A program made the position numbers and the translations under genes. DNA of 40,132 nucleotides from a virus. The stretch lies in IMG/VR virus record IMGVR_UViG_3300009285_000594, positions 1 to 40,132 of that record, one strand, 5' to 3'. Of this stretch, positions 14,308 to 20,296 are shown in pieces. Each line of letters begins with the position of its first letter. Position 1 is the first letter of the stretch. A model generated the notes under the pieces. It ran no database searches, was not told where the DNA came from, and was given only the letters and a program-made list of their open reading frames with translations.

Positions 14308-14524
14308 TATTTTTTTTAATACCTTTTTTAAAAAACGATAATAATTTATATTTTGTCGATTTTTTATTCCAATTACTCTTATTTATACTAAAATTTATAA
14401 AAGTATTACCTTCTCCAATAACAAAAGTTATAGGCATACCCAACCAATCATTTATATCTAAAATACAAAAATATATAAATTGGTACTTACCATTAAACTT
14501 TTTATTATTTAATAATAATTTCAT
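14300..14524 (-). CDS. Unknown small protein (74 residues)
   Basis: Start chosen at MKLLLNNKKFNGKYQFIYFC, three bases beyond the stop of the 31-residue membrane gene. A longer version starting near 14566 would overlap that gene and is less likely. No good Shine-Dalgarno is visible, so translation may depend on re-initiation. The sequence is basic and aromatic with a basic Lys/Asn C-terminus. No family is recognised. Confidence 0.55.
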   Translation of the reverse strand: MKLLLNNKKFNGKYQFIYFCILDINDWLGMPITFVIGEGNTFINFSINKSNWNKKSTKYKLLSFFKKGIKKNNE

Positions 14525-14526
14525 TT

Positions 14527-14622
14527 TTAAAAGATTAATAATATAACCCAAATAATAATACCCCAAAGAAGTACATTGGCAATTAAATTTATTAAGTTTT
14601 CGATTCCATCAGGTTCGTGCAT
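14527..14622 (-). CDS. 31-residue single-pass membrane peptide
   Basis: ATG 14622 follows GGAGAATTAA, a good RBS, and starts immediately after the stop of the preceding gene. The product MHEPDGIENLINLIANVLLW continues as GIIIWVILLIF, one membrane segment with an acidic N-terminus. Small membrane peptides of this sort are common in phage early regions; the function is unknown. Confidence 0.5.
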   Translation of the reverse strand: MHEPDGIENLINLIANVLLWGIIIWVILLIF

Positions 14623-14877
14623 TTAATTCTCCTTTAAAGTATTTCTATTTTTACCAATAATCGTGATAGTTTTACCTGATAATCCAATATATTTAATAAA
14701 CATTCCTAATAATAAATATTCTCCATCTTGGTAATCCGCAGCAAAAGCATCTTGATGTAATAAAATTGCAACTTCACCTTCTTGATTAGCTCTTTCTACC
14801 ATTTTTTTAGCTTCAGGAAGTTTATTTTCAATAAATTCAATTAAATCTTTCTCTCTTTTTTTAATTTCATTTTCCAT
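14623..14877 (-). CDS. Unknown protein of 84 residues
   Basis: The N-terminal half is a charged helix (MENEIKKREKDLIEFIENKL) and the C-terminal half is mixed beta (GEYLLLGMFIKYIGLSGKTI). It overlaps the end of the NinG-like gene by 11 bases, so translation is probably coupled. No family is recognised. Confidence 0.65.
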   Translation of the reverse strand: MENEIKKREKDLIEFIENKLPEAKKMVERANQEGEVAILLHQDAFAADYQDGEYLLLGMFIKYIGLSGKTITIIGKNRNTLKEN

Positions 14878-15253
14878 TTAATTTCTCCATTTTTTCTTTA
14901 TAATATTTAATTAAATCTTCAACTTCCCAATCCCTAAATTTCACGTTTTGAATCGAAATACTGCATAATTCATCATATTCTTGCTTTCCGAGCTTATCAA
15001 TAGCCCAAACTGTCTTTTCGGTAGGATGCGTATCAATATATAGATGACAACCATAACACATCCCAAAAGCGTTGAACTCATTCCACCTTACTGATTGTTT
15101 AGTTCTACCTAATATATGAGCACAATGATAACCTGTTGACTTCTCTTTCTGTTGTTTCCCACATCTTTGACATACCCATTTATCACGAGTTCTAATATAT
15201 AACGAAAATATCTTATCAAGTTTACCTTTTTTACCTTTTTGATAGAGGCTCAT
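14867..15253 (-). CDS. NinG/Rap-like recombination endonuclease
   Basis: A 128-residue protein. CQRCGK (about 28-33) and YHCAHILGRTKQSVRWNEFN followed by MCYGCHLYIDTHPTE give the two CxxC knuckles and the H-x-x-H...N...H core of the NinG/Rap and HNH superfamily. Such enzymes cut branched DNA during phage recombination. It is shorter than lambda NinG (about 200 residues) and lacks its N-terminal extension. It overlaps its neighbours by 11 and 23 bases in the early block, consistent with a DNA-metabolism role. A generic HNH nuclease is the alternative. Confidence 0.75.
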   Translation of the reverse strand: MSLYQKGKKGKLDKIFSLYIRTRDKWVCQRCGKQQKEKSTGYHCAHILGRTKQSVRWNEFNAFGMCYGCHLYIDTHPTEKTVWAIDKLGKQEYDELCSISIQNVKFRDWEVEDLIKYYKEKMEKLNGK

Positions 15254-15446
15254 TTAGAAACTCCTCCCAATCTTCTTTAAGAATTATCATTTTATTGCCT
15301 ATATATTTTATGCCATCTTCATCAGGTTCATTACGATATTTTTTAATTCGCCACTTCACAAACGATTTAAATATCCCAGGTTTTAAAAACTCTTTCATTT
15401 CCTTAATCTCATAACCCTTATAAAGTCCGTTTTGATAGAGCTTCAT
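15231..15446 (-). CDS. Unknown basic protein of 71 residues
   Basis: The sequence MKLYQNGLYKGYEIKEMKEF, then FKSFVKWRIKKYRNE and YIGNKMIILKEDWEEFLNEP resembles a small winged-helix or excisionase-like fold (a helix pair followed by 'x-I-x-E-x-W-x-x-F'), a suggestion only. It is coupled to the previous gene by an ATGA overlap (15443-15446) and overlaps the NinG-like gene by 23 bases. Confidence 0.65.
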   Translation of the reverse strand: MKLYQNGLYKGYEIKEMKEFLKPGIFKSFVKWRIKKYRNEPDEDGIKYIGNKMIILKEDWEEFLNEPLSKR

Positions 15447-15598
15447 TTTATCTTCTTTAATTTGAGTTTATTGTTTTTCCTTTTTCCAAAATGTTTTTTT
15501 AAAGGTGAATAAATAATCATATCTAGTAAATTTGGAATTGCCACAAATTTACAATATATTCTATGTTCTCTTTCCGCTTCTTCTATTAGATCAAACAT
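15443..15598 (-). CDS. Small basic protein of 51 residues
   Basis: Starts MFDLIEEAEREHRIYCKFVA and ends with a lysine-rich tail (KKHFGKRKNNKLKLKKIK). Its TGA overlaps the next ATG. The next upstream gene's stop (15600) lies one base before it, so the gene fills the gap exactly. Its very basic end could bind nucleic acid. The function is unknown. Confidence 0.55.
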   Translation of the reverse strand: MFDLIEEAEREHRIYCKFVAIPNLLDMIIYSPLKKHFGKRKNNKLKLKKIK

Positions 15599-15599
15599 T

Positions 15600-15854
15600 T
15601 TACTCCTTAATAGTTGGCATTGACAATATCTTATAATTAACTATCTTTTTAACATTTGCTTTAATCTCTTCATCCGTATAAAATCTCCACTCTCTATCTC
15701 CTATCAAAGTTGAATTGACAGGTTTATCTACAACTCCTTTTCTTTCGTAATCCATAAGAGTCATATATGACGATCCGATATTAAGATGAGGATATTTTTC
15801 CCCAGCTTCTTTTAAGGCTTTTAACATTTCGCCTCTAGTTTTTAGTGTTTCCAC
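15600..15854 (-). CDS. MerR-like winged-helix DNA-binding protein
   Basis: An 84-residue protein. TRGEMLKALKEAGEKYPHLN, MTLMDYERKGVVDKP and EWRFYTDEEIKANVKKIVNY fit the MerR-type winged helix ('x-T-x-x-x-Y-E-x-x-G-[VI]-[IV]-x-P...R-x-Y-x-x-x-D-[IL]'). No effector-binding domain follows, so it is a stand-alone DNA-binding module, as seen in phage regulators and excisionases. It overlaps the preceding gene by 20 bases. Confidence 0.6.
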   Translation of the reverse strand: METLKTRGEMLKALKEAGEKYPHLNIGSSYMTLMDYERKGVVDKPVNSTLIGDREWRFYTDEEIKANVKKIVNYKILSMPTIKE

Positions 15855-16362
15855 AATGGCACTCCTTTACATCTTTTGGTAATTTCCAATTATGACATTC
15901 TTTACACATTACAATTCTCACGAAACGCTCATAAAATTTACCCTCTTTATCCGCTAATCCTGTTTCGATTGCTAAATCACTTCTACTTAATACTCTCGCT
16001 TTATCAAAAACTTCCCTAATCTCTCTTTTATTCTTATTTCTAACATGAGGTAAAATCATTTTCAGCTTATCCCAAGTCATATCAGCCACTTCTTCTACTT
16101 TAAAGTCATGTTTCATTATATAAAATTCATATAGAGATATATACGCATAAGCCGTTGACTGTTTAATTCCGATATCCCCATTCGCTAAAAAAGTACCCCA
16201 AGTATCATAACCCCCATCTCCTAAGAGTAGATACGTTTCATTCTTCCGAAACTCCCAGAGTATCCTTCCAATTTCAAAAAACATCATATTATGGGCGGCA
16301 ATCATTCCCCGTAACTCATCAAGCATATTTGTGGCTGTAATCATTTTATCTTTATCAATCAT
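15835..16362 (-). CDS. Conserved phage-type protein with C-terminal zinc ribbon
   Basis: A 175-residue protein. The central part GYDTWGTFLANGDIGIKQST and AYAYISLYEFYIM looks like a helical DNA-binding region (an HTH-like turn at GIKQSTAYAYISLY). The C-terminus has CKECHNW and CHCGN, a four-cysteine zinc ribbon. Two His/Met-rich helices lie at the N-terminus. Possible roles are replication initiation or regulation; no specific family is claimed. It starts two bases after the stop of the 59-residue HTH-like gene. Confidence 0.7.
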   Translation of the reverse strand: MIDKDKMITATNMLDELRGMIAAHNMMFFEIGRILWEFRKNETYLLLGDGGYDTWGTFLANGDIGIKQSTAYAYISLYEFYIMKHDFKVEEVADMTWDKLKMILPHVRNKNKREIREVFDKARVLSRSDLAIETGLADKEGKFYERFVRIVMCKECHNWKLPKDVKECHCGNTKN

Positions 16363-16364
16363 AA

Positions 16365-16544
16365 TTATTTATCCTTGTTCTGCGAAATTCTGATAGTCCT
16401 TTTGGGTAAACTTTTTATTTTATACTTCTTCCTAATTTTAGAAATCTCTGTAGAGGATAAGTTACAAGCAAAAGCAACCATTTCACTTATCTCTCCTTTT
16501 TTCAATAACTCCACCGCTTTTTGTTCTTTTTCTTTATTAATCAT
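16365..16544 (-). CDS. Small HTH-like protein of 59 residues
   Basis: Starts MINKEKEQKAVELLKKGEIS and continues EMVAFACNLSSTEISKIRKK, a helix-turn-helix-like pattern, with a basic tail. Its start is tied to the previous stop by ATGA (16541-16544) and its stop lies two bases before the next start. It is probably a small DNA-binding regulator; this is inferred from the pattern only. Confidence 0.6.
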   Translation of the reverse strand: MINKEKEQKAVELLKKGEISEMVAFACNLSSTEISKIRKKYKIKSLPKRTIRISQNKDK

Positions 16545-16843
16545 CTTATATAGTGTATATTATTATAATTCTCAAACATTTCTAAAAACCGTCTTGTCAT
16601 AATTGCGTTGTAGAAGCTTTGGAAGACTAACAATACCAGTAAGAACACAATTAGTATCTGCAATATCTCTTTGTGGTTATCTATATACCACTTTTTAAAT
16701 TGCTTAATTTGTTTTTTGTGGTTAGCTTTTTCTTCCTTTATCAATTGTTTACTGATACGGTTAAGAGTAGGTGTATTATGGTCGGGATTACCGCAATTAT
16801 CCCCATAATAGTGTGTTTGACCTTCTTTACTATCTTTAAACAT
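16541..16843 (-). CDS. Membrane protein with one transmembrane segment
   Basis: A 100-residue protein. Residues 1-55 are hydrophilic and charged (His, Lys, Asn). One strong membrane segment (EILQILIVFLLVLLVFQSFY) occupies about 59-78, followed by a short tail. The start overlaps the previous stop by one base (TAATG). An N-in or N-out orientation cannot be told, and the function is unknown. Confidence 0.7.
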   Translation of the reverse strand: MFKDSKEGQTHYYGDNCGNPDHNTPTLNRISKQLIKEEKANHKKQIKQFKKWYIDNHKEILQILIVFLLVLLVFQSFYNAIMTRRFLEMFENYNNIHYIR

Positions 16844-17088
16844 TATTTTTCCTCCACTAATCCATATTCTTTTATAATATCTTCAAGCTCTTTATCTATA
16901 TAATTATAACTATAGTCGAAATCATGTGACTGATCTTCAATCTCTGCATTATTTATCCTTCCTATTACTTTTTGAAGTTCTGAACAGAAGAAATTCTTAA
17001 TAGCTGAATAATCTATAAATTGACTGTGTTTAAACTTTTTATCAAATCTCTCTTCAAATCTCTCTTCAAAACTTGTTTGTTTGGTCAT
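16843..17088 (-). CDS. Unknown acidic helical protein of 81 residues
   Basis: The N-terminus carries a duplicated EERFEERF motif, followed by helical and Tyr/Asp-rich sequence (HDFDYSYNYIDKELEDIIKE). No domain is recognised. It is part of the tightly packed early block. Confidence 0.65.
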   Translation of the reverse strand: MTKQTSFEERFEERFDKKFKHSQFIDYSAIKNFFCSELQKVIGRINNAEIEDQSHDFDYSYNYIDKELEDIIKEYGLVEEK

Positions 17089-17121
17089 TTTGTTAAGTTC
17101 TTCTCTTGTTTATCTAAAATC

Positions 17122-17616
17122 TTACAAATAAAAACCAATTTTGTTTTCAACCCATTTTCTAGTTCCACTATTTAATTGCATTTTATTACTATTTTTTCTA
17201 TACCATTCCCTTACTTCACCATATCTATCACCATTTTTAGATAAATGACCTTGAGCCTTTCCAGCTCCAATCCAGTCACACACCATTTCAATTCGACATT
17301 TATTTGGCATTGGAAGAGAAATTTTCTCTCCATCGTCTTGTCTTAAAATCCAATATTGCCAATGATGATCGTTTCTATGAATATGTTTTAACCATGCAGT
17401 ATCAAAAGCAAGATTCCTTCCTGGAATATGAAAATCTGAATAATAAGATGGAGTCTTCCCGTAAAAATAATTCATATAAGAAAACCACTCACTTAATAAT
17501 AATTTACTTAAATCATGAGTAAAAGCTCTTTGATATAAACCCTCTCGCCAACATTCTAATCCTACATACCATTTATGTTTAATTAAATACCAGGCATATT
17601 GAAAATATTTCTTCAT
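17122..17616 (-). CDS. DUF5662-like protein
   Basis: A 164-residue protein. HKWYVGLECWREGLYQRAFT, then HDLSK, HIHRNDHHWQYW, IEMVCDWIGAGKAQG and a final TRKWVENKI match the pattern I know as DUF5662: conserved His/Asp pairs, repeated His residues and EMVCDW, suggesting a metal-binding helical fold related to HD hydrolases. Activity is unproven. RBS AAGGAG precedes the ATG. The leader upstream contains an interleaved inverted-repeat structure and a possible leader peptide, so expression may be controlled after transcription starts. Confidence 0.75.
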   Translation of the reverse strand: MKKYFQYAWYLIKHKWYVGLECWREGLYQRAFTHDLSKLLLSEWFSYMNYFYGKTPSYYSDFHIPGRNLAFDTAWLKHIHRNDHHWQYWILRQDDGEKISLPMPNKCRIEMVCDWIGAGKAQGHLSKNGDRYGEVREWYRKNSNKMQLNSGTRKWVENKIGFYL

Positions 17617-17638
17617 AAATTCTCCTTGTTATTTATTA

Positions 17639-17739
17639 CACTCTTAAGTCTTAGATAGGATTGCGGATTTTAACCGCTTACATTTTCGACCTTTCCTACA
17701 TGGATTAGACCGCCTATCTAAGATTAAAAGTGCAATCCT
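17639..17739 (-). promoter_or_regulatory. Structured leader with interleaved inverted repeats upstream of the DUF5662-like gene
   Basis: Arm A: CACTCTTAAGTCTTAGATAGG (17639-17659, written with a break at the mismatch: CACTCTTAAG then TCTTAGATAGG) pairs with CCTATCTAAGATTAAAAGTG (17713-17732). The inner 11 pairs are perfect, and the outer part has one wobble and one bulge. Arm X: AGGATTGC (17657-17664) pairs perfectly with GCAATCCT (17732-17739). The order on the RNA is X, A, X', A', so the two pairings interleave: a pseudoknot or two exclusive states. A small GCGG/CCGC hairpin lies in the loop. Confidence 0.6.
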
Positions 17740-17774
17740 TGTTTCTCTTTTTTAGTATAAACTTTGATATTCAT
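17724..17774 (-). CDS. Possible 16-residue leader peptide
   Basis: ATG 17774 has RBS TAGGAG at good spacing and encodes MNIKVYTKKEKQGLHF. Its last codons and stop lie in the 5' arms of the interleaved structure at 17639-17739. A ribosome translating or stalling here would disrupt those arms and could change the folding ahead of the DUF5662-like gene. No amino-acid run typical of classical attenuators is seen. Confidence 0.4.
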   Translation of the reverse strand: MNIKVYTKKEKQGLHF

Positions 17775-17785
17775 ATATATTTCTC

Positions 17786-18676
17786 CTACAGTTTATTAGC
17801 TTGTTCTAAAAGCTCATCAGCTTTCTGTTTTAGCTCTTCTGCTTTATCTATCAACTGTTGTTTCTTTTTATTATCTTTACTATCAATACCTGTTATCTCT
17901 AGGAAAATAGTTGCATCAAAATTAGGAAGATTAAGAAACTTTTGACGATTTTCTTCACTTGTATCTTTCCAAAAATTAGACCAAGCCTCTTTGTAGGTAT
18001 AAGTCTTTAAATAACCACCTCTAACATGAAACTCAGGATCAGCTTCTTTCTCCTTATCTGTCATATCTTTTTCTTCAACCCACTTCGTAAGATAATATTC
18101 ATCAAAAGATGGATGATCTATTTCATCCCATTTTTTATTAGTTGGCTTGTTAAACATTCTAATAGTCGGTTCTTCTGAATTAAATATACCACTTTCTCTA
18201 TTGGTTGAATTCCCGTACCCACTATTCCAGTCCCCACTATTCCAGTACCCGCTATTCCTGTCCCCACTATTCCTGTACCCGCTATTCCAGTTCCCGCTAT
18301 TCCTGTCCCCGCTATTCCTGTACCCGCTATTCCAGCCCCCACTATTCCAGTTCCCGCTATTCCAGTCCCCGCTATTCCTGTACCCGCTATTCCAGTCCCC
18401 ACTATTCCAGTACCCGCTATTCCTGTCCCCACTATTCCTGTACCCGCTATTCCCGTACCCACTATTCCCGTACCCACTATTCCAGTACCCGCTATTCCTG
18501 TTCCCGCTATTCCCGTTCCCGCTATTCCAGTCCCCACTATTCCCGTACCCACTATTCCCGTACCCACTATTCCCGTACCCGCTATTCCTGTCCCCACTAT
18601 TCCCGTTCCCGCTATTCCTGTCCCCGCTATTCCTGTACCCGCTATTATCTATACCAGTATTATTTTTATCTTTCAT
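17786..18676 (-). CDS. Pentapeptide-repeat (NSGxx) protein
   Basis: A 296-residue protein. Residues 11-155 are 29 uninterrupted five-residue units NSG-[YDNG]-[RGW], followed by three degenerate units (NSTNR, ESGIF, NSEEP). This matches the Pentapeptide_2 / mycobacterial MPTR-like NxGxG pattern rather than the A(D/N)Lxx class; both are thought to form right-handed beta-helical rods. Residues about 165-296 form a charged helical domain with LEITGIDSKDNKKKQQLIDK and a coiled-coil C-terminus. RBS AAAAAGGAG is clear. Possible roles are DNA mimicry, surface binding or a structural rod; none is proven. Expression may be affected by the inverted repeat in its leader. Confidence 0.85.
   Translation of the reverse strand: MKDKNNTGIDNSGYRNSGDRNSGNGNSGDRNSGYGNSGYGNSGYGNSGDWNSGNGNSGNRNSGYWNSGYGNSGYGNSGYRNSGDRNSGYWNSGDWNSGYRNSGDWNSGNWNSGGWNSGYRNSGDRNSGNWNSGYRNSGDRNSGYWNSGDWNSGYGNSTNRESGIFNSEEPTIRMFNKPTNKKWDEIDHPSFDEYYLTKWVEEKDMTDKEKEADPEFHVRGGYLKTYTYKEAWSNFWKDTSEENRQKFLNLPNFDATIFLEITGIDSKDNKKKQQLIDKAEELKQKADELLEQANKL
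18212..18646. repeat. 29 tandem 15-bp units encoding NSGxx
   Basis: Each unit on the coding strand is AAT AG[CT] GGG [TGA]AC [TAG]GG. Three codons are fixed; almost all variation falls on the first base of codons 4 and 5 (one unit has GGC at codon 4). Because 15 is divisible by three and the unit has no stop in other frames, several overlapping frames stay open on both strands; these are by-products. Confidence 0.95.
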
Positions 18677-18703
18677 AATAAACTCCTTTTTAATTATTAT
18701 TCC

Positions 18704-18772
18704 CTACAAGCTGGTGTGCGTCAGCAAGAGCAGTGCTTTGAGAAACAAAACTCAACCCATACCAGCTTGTAG
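18704..18772 (-). promoter_or_regulatory. 12-bp perfect inverted repeat in the leader of the pentapeptide gene
   Basis: CTACAAGCTGGT (18704-18715) and ACCAGCTTGTAG (18761-18772) enclose 45 bases that can form an inner hairpin (TTGAG/CTCAA). A segment within the loop (GTCAGCAAGAGCAG, 18720-18733) is partly complementary to CTGCCTTCTGCTAAC (18831-18845) outside, again an interleaved arrangement but with mismatches. The rest of 18677-18907 holds no gene; CAACGA/TCGTTG forms a small hairpin near 18882-18896. Confidence 0.55.
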
Positions 18773-18907
18773 AGAGAGAAGGCTTCAAACTTTCCGCAAC
18801 TCGAGTACTTAGGATGTCATCTGCCTTCTGCTAACTACACTTATCTTTATGGCAACGTGGTGTGGAGACTGATCGCTGTAAACAACGAAATCGTTGCATA
18901 AGAAAAG

Positions 18908-19093
18908 CTAATTGTTAAGTATATATCTAATTAAATCTTCCGCTTTTTCTAATGTTGTAAATACTGCTATCTTTTTGTTTTCCTCTGGAGTCTTTTGAAA
19001 TACTCGGTAGTCATCTTGAGCATACTTGCGAATGTAATACCCTTCTATATACTTCACATAACCTACTTTTTTACAATAAGATTGTATTGACAT
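18908..19093 (-). CDS. Unknown protein of 61 residues
   Basis: The sequence MSIQSYCKKVGYVKYIEGYY, then VFQKTPEENKKIAVFTTLEK and AEDLIRYILNN looks like a small beta-beta-alpha fold in which a fixed peptide binds a substrate, but no family is recognised. RBS AGAGGTAAAAAT lies directly after the 3' arm of the 19106-19178 hairpin, so that structure could influence translation. Confidence 0.65.
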   Translation of the reverse strand: MSIQSYCKKVGYVKYIEGYYIRKYAQDDYRVFQKTPEENKKIAVFTTLEKAEDLIRYILNN

Positions 19094-19105
19094 ATTTTTA
19101 CCTCT

Positions 19106-19178
19106 GGGTTGGTAGTAAGTTAGGGAGCGATAGTCGACTTCTCATTCCCGCCCACTTACAGGGACTTCTTACCAACCC
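19106..19178 (-). promoter_or_regulatory. Long nested hairpin between two early genes
   Basis: GGGTTGGTA (19106-19114) pairs with TACCAACCC (19170-19178). Inside, GTAAGT (19115-19120) pairs with ACTTAC (19154-19159), and GGGA (19123-19126) pairs with TCCC (19146-19149), with a bulge of about ten bases on one side. The structure ends next to the RBS of the 61-residue gene. There is no T-run, so this is not a terminator. Confidence 0.6.
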
Positions 19179-19183
19179 GCAGA

Positions 19184-19489
19184 TTAAAATAGTGTTTTCT
19201 GATCAGGTTCCTGCTTTCGCTGTTTATCATCTACAAAAGTATAATCCACTAAGTAATACTTCTGTCCTTTTTTAATATCTTTGTTAGTATATTGTGCGAC
19301 AAATTGATTAAAGGTATTCTTATGAGCTTTTAAACTTAAATCGGAAGGGGTTAAAGTCATTATCTTATCGTGATACCTTACTTTAATCCCCTTGTTTTGC
19401 TTAATACATCTTTCTACTTGATAAGAACGCAGTGTTATCATACTTCCAAACCTTAACTCTTTTTTGTGCTCGAAAGTTTCAAAGTCCAT
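19184..19489 (-). CDS. Unknown protein of 101 residues, next to the SSB-like gene
   Basis: The protein is mixed alpha/beta (KKELRFGSMITLRSYQVERC and GIKVRYHDKIMTLTPSDLSL). The C-terminus ends DQKTLF, which resembles the short Q-x-x-L-F motif with which many replication and repair proteins bind the beta sliding clamp. Its RBS (AGAAGGT) overlaps the 14-bp palindrome at 19498-19511, so binding of a repressor or RNA folding there could block the gene. The function is unknown; a replication accessory role is possible. Confidence 0.7.
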   Translation of the reverse strand: MDFETFEHKKELRFGSMITLRSYQVERCIKQNKGIKVRYHDKIMTLTPSDLSLKAHKNTFNQFVAQYTNKDIKKGQKYYLVDYTFVDDKQRKQEPDQKTLF

Positions 19490-19497
19490 AATTACCT

Positions 19498-19511
19498 TCT
19501 AACTTGTTAGA
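19498..19511. promoter_or_regulatory. Palindrome TCTAACTTGTTAGA, copy 4 (overlaps an RBS)
   Basis: A perfect palindrome between two coupled early genes, overlapping the Shine-Dalgarno of the 19184-19489 gene. On the RNA it could form a 5-bp hairpin (TCTAA-CAAG-TTAGA) that hides part of the RBS; on the DNA it could be an operator. Confidence 0.55.
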
Positions 19512-19518
19512 ATAATTA

Positions 19519-20088
19519 TTATTTCAATATTTTATCTAGGTCTACTGATTTTCCTTCATCTTTATTAAAAGGGTCTTCACTTTTCCACCACGCTTCCCAA
19601 TCAATATTCAAAGCCAGATAATCAGCTTGTATCTTAGGACTAATTACCTCTTTAGGTGTCGGCATTACTGAATACTTAGTTTCCTTCTCTTTACCAGTTC
19701 TAGTTACTGAAATATCGTAGTCAATTGGATTTCCCCACGCCTTACTATTACTTAAAGCTACTAATGCTTTTCTAATACTAGCTTGAGTAACTACCCATAT
19801 CTGCACTACCTTTTCGTTATAATTCCAGACAGGCATCGCCCAGAAAAACTTAACATCCCTCACCTCTTCATCAAAACTATCTACCTGAAAACCTTGAGTG
19901 TCATCATCTTTGACTCTTACTGGCTTACTTACTTTCTCTTGCTTGTCATTAACACCATCCTCCCAACCCTGCCAACCCATAATTGGCTTATCAAGTATTC
20001 GTAAAACTGTTTCCCCTTCCTCTAATTTTGTGTAATTAGAAGGAGGCGTTTTCTCTTTATAATCTTTCGGCAAGAAGTCATTATTCAT
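19519..20088 (-). CDS. Putative single-stranded DNA-binding protein
   Basis: A 189-residue protein. The N-terminal YTKLEEGETVLRILDKPIMG, then WGWEDG-like W and G residues, FFWAMPVWNYNEKVVQIWVV and TQASIRKALVALSNSKAWGN match a family of phage ssDNA-binding proteins (gp32/gp2.5-like in function) in which 'L-x-x-G-x-N/T-x-x-R-I-L' opens the OB fold and 'W-x-Y-x-x-x-x-V-Q-I-W-x-I-T' follows. The C-terminus is acidic (EDPFNKDEGKSVDLDKILK), as is usual for tails that recruit partners. The recognition is by pattern memory and needs a profile search. Confidence 0.6.
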   Translation of the reverse strand: MNNDFLPKDYKEKTPPSNYTKLEEGETVLRILDKPIMGWQGWEDGVNDKQEKVSKPVRVKDDDTQGFQVDSFDEEVRDVKFFWAMPVWNYNEKVVQIWVVTQASIRKALVALSNSKAWGNPIDYDISVTRTGKEKETKYSVMPTPKEVISPKIQADYLALNIDWEAWWKSEDPFNKDEGKSVDLDKILK

Positions 20089-20260
20089 TTTTGATCCTTT
20101 CGTTAATTTTAGATACCTTGTAAGGTCTTATGTAATATTCTGGTTGCTGATTCTCTAATTGTTCTCTCTCATACTGATCTCTCTCATATTGATCCTTTAA
20201 ATCATCCTCATAATTTCTAATATGTTCGTTCTCACTTTCCCAACCGTAAAAGTATGACAT
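20081..20260 (-). CDS. Small acidic protein of 59 residues, first gene after the 20297 promoter
   Basis: ATG 20260 has a strong RBS (GAGGAGG). The product starts MSYFYGWESENEHIRNYEDD and contains a short duplicated segment (DQYERDQYERE). It overlaps the SSB-like gene by 8 bases (ATGAATAA), so it is coupled to it. No family is recognised. It could modulate the SSB-like protein. Confidence 0.65.
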   Translation of the reverse strand: MSYFYGWESENEHIRNYEDDLKDQYERDQYEREQLENQQPEYYIRPYKVSKINERIKNE

Positions 20261-20296
20261 TTTTATCCTCCTCGTAATTACTATTAATTCTATTCC

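Noticed and set aside
14300-14566. 88-residue version of the 14300 gene
   Set aside because: It would overlap nearly half of the 31-residue membrane gene, which has a better RBS and fits exactly between its neighbours.
18212-18646. CRISPR-like array
   Set aside because: The units are contiguous 15-mers with no spacers and are translated in frame; no cas genes are present.
18704-18772. tRNA or tRNA-like gene
   Set aside because: The 12-bp closing stem and inner pairing do not give acceptor, D, anticodon and T arms of normal length. No tRNA was recognised by eye elsewhere.
18118-18812. Long open frames in other frames and on the opposite strand across the pentapeptide region
   Set aside because: They come from the 15-bp repeat lacking stops in several frames. 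Their products are monotonous and only the NSGxx frame has a good RBS and a normal C-terminal domain.
11437-18861. Shared 12-mer TGGCAACGTGGT at 11437-11448 and 18850-18861
   Set aside because: Pairs of identical 12-mers are expected by chance in 40 kb, and there is no symmetry or common context.
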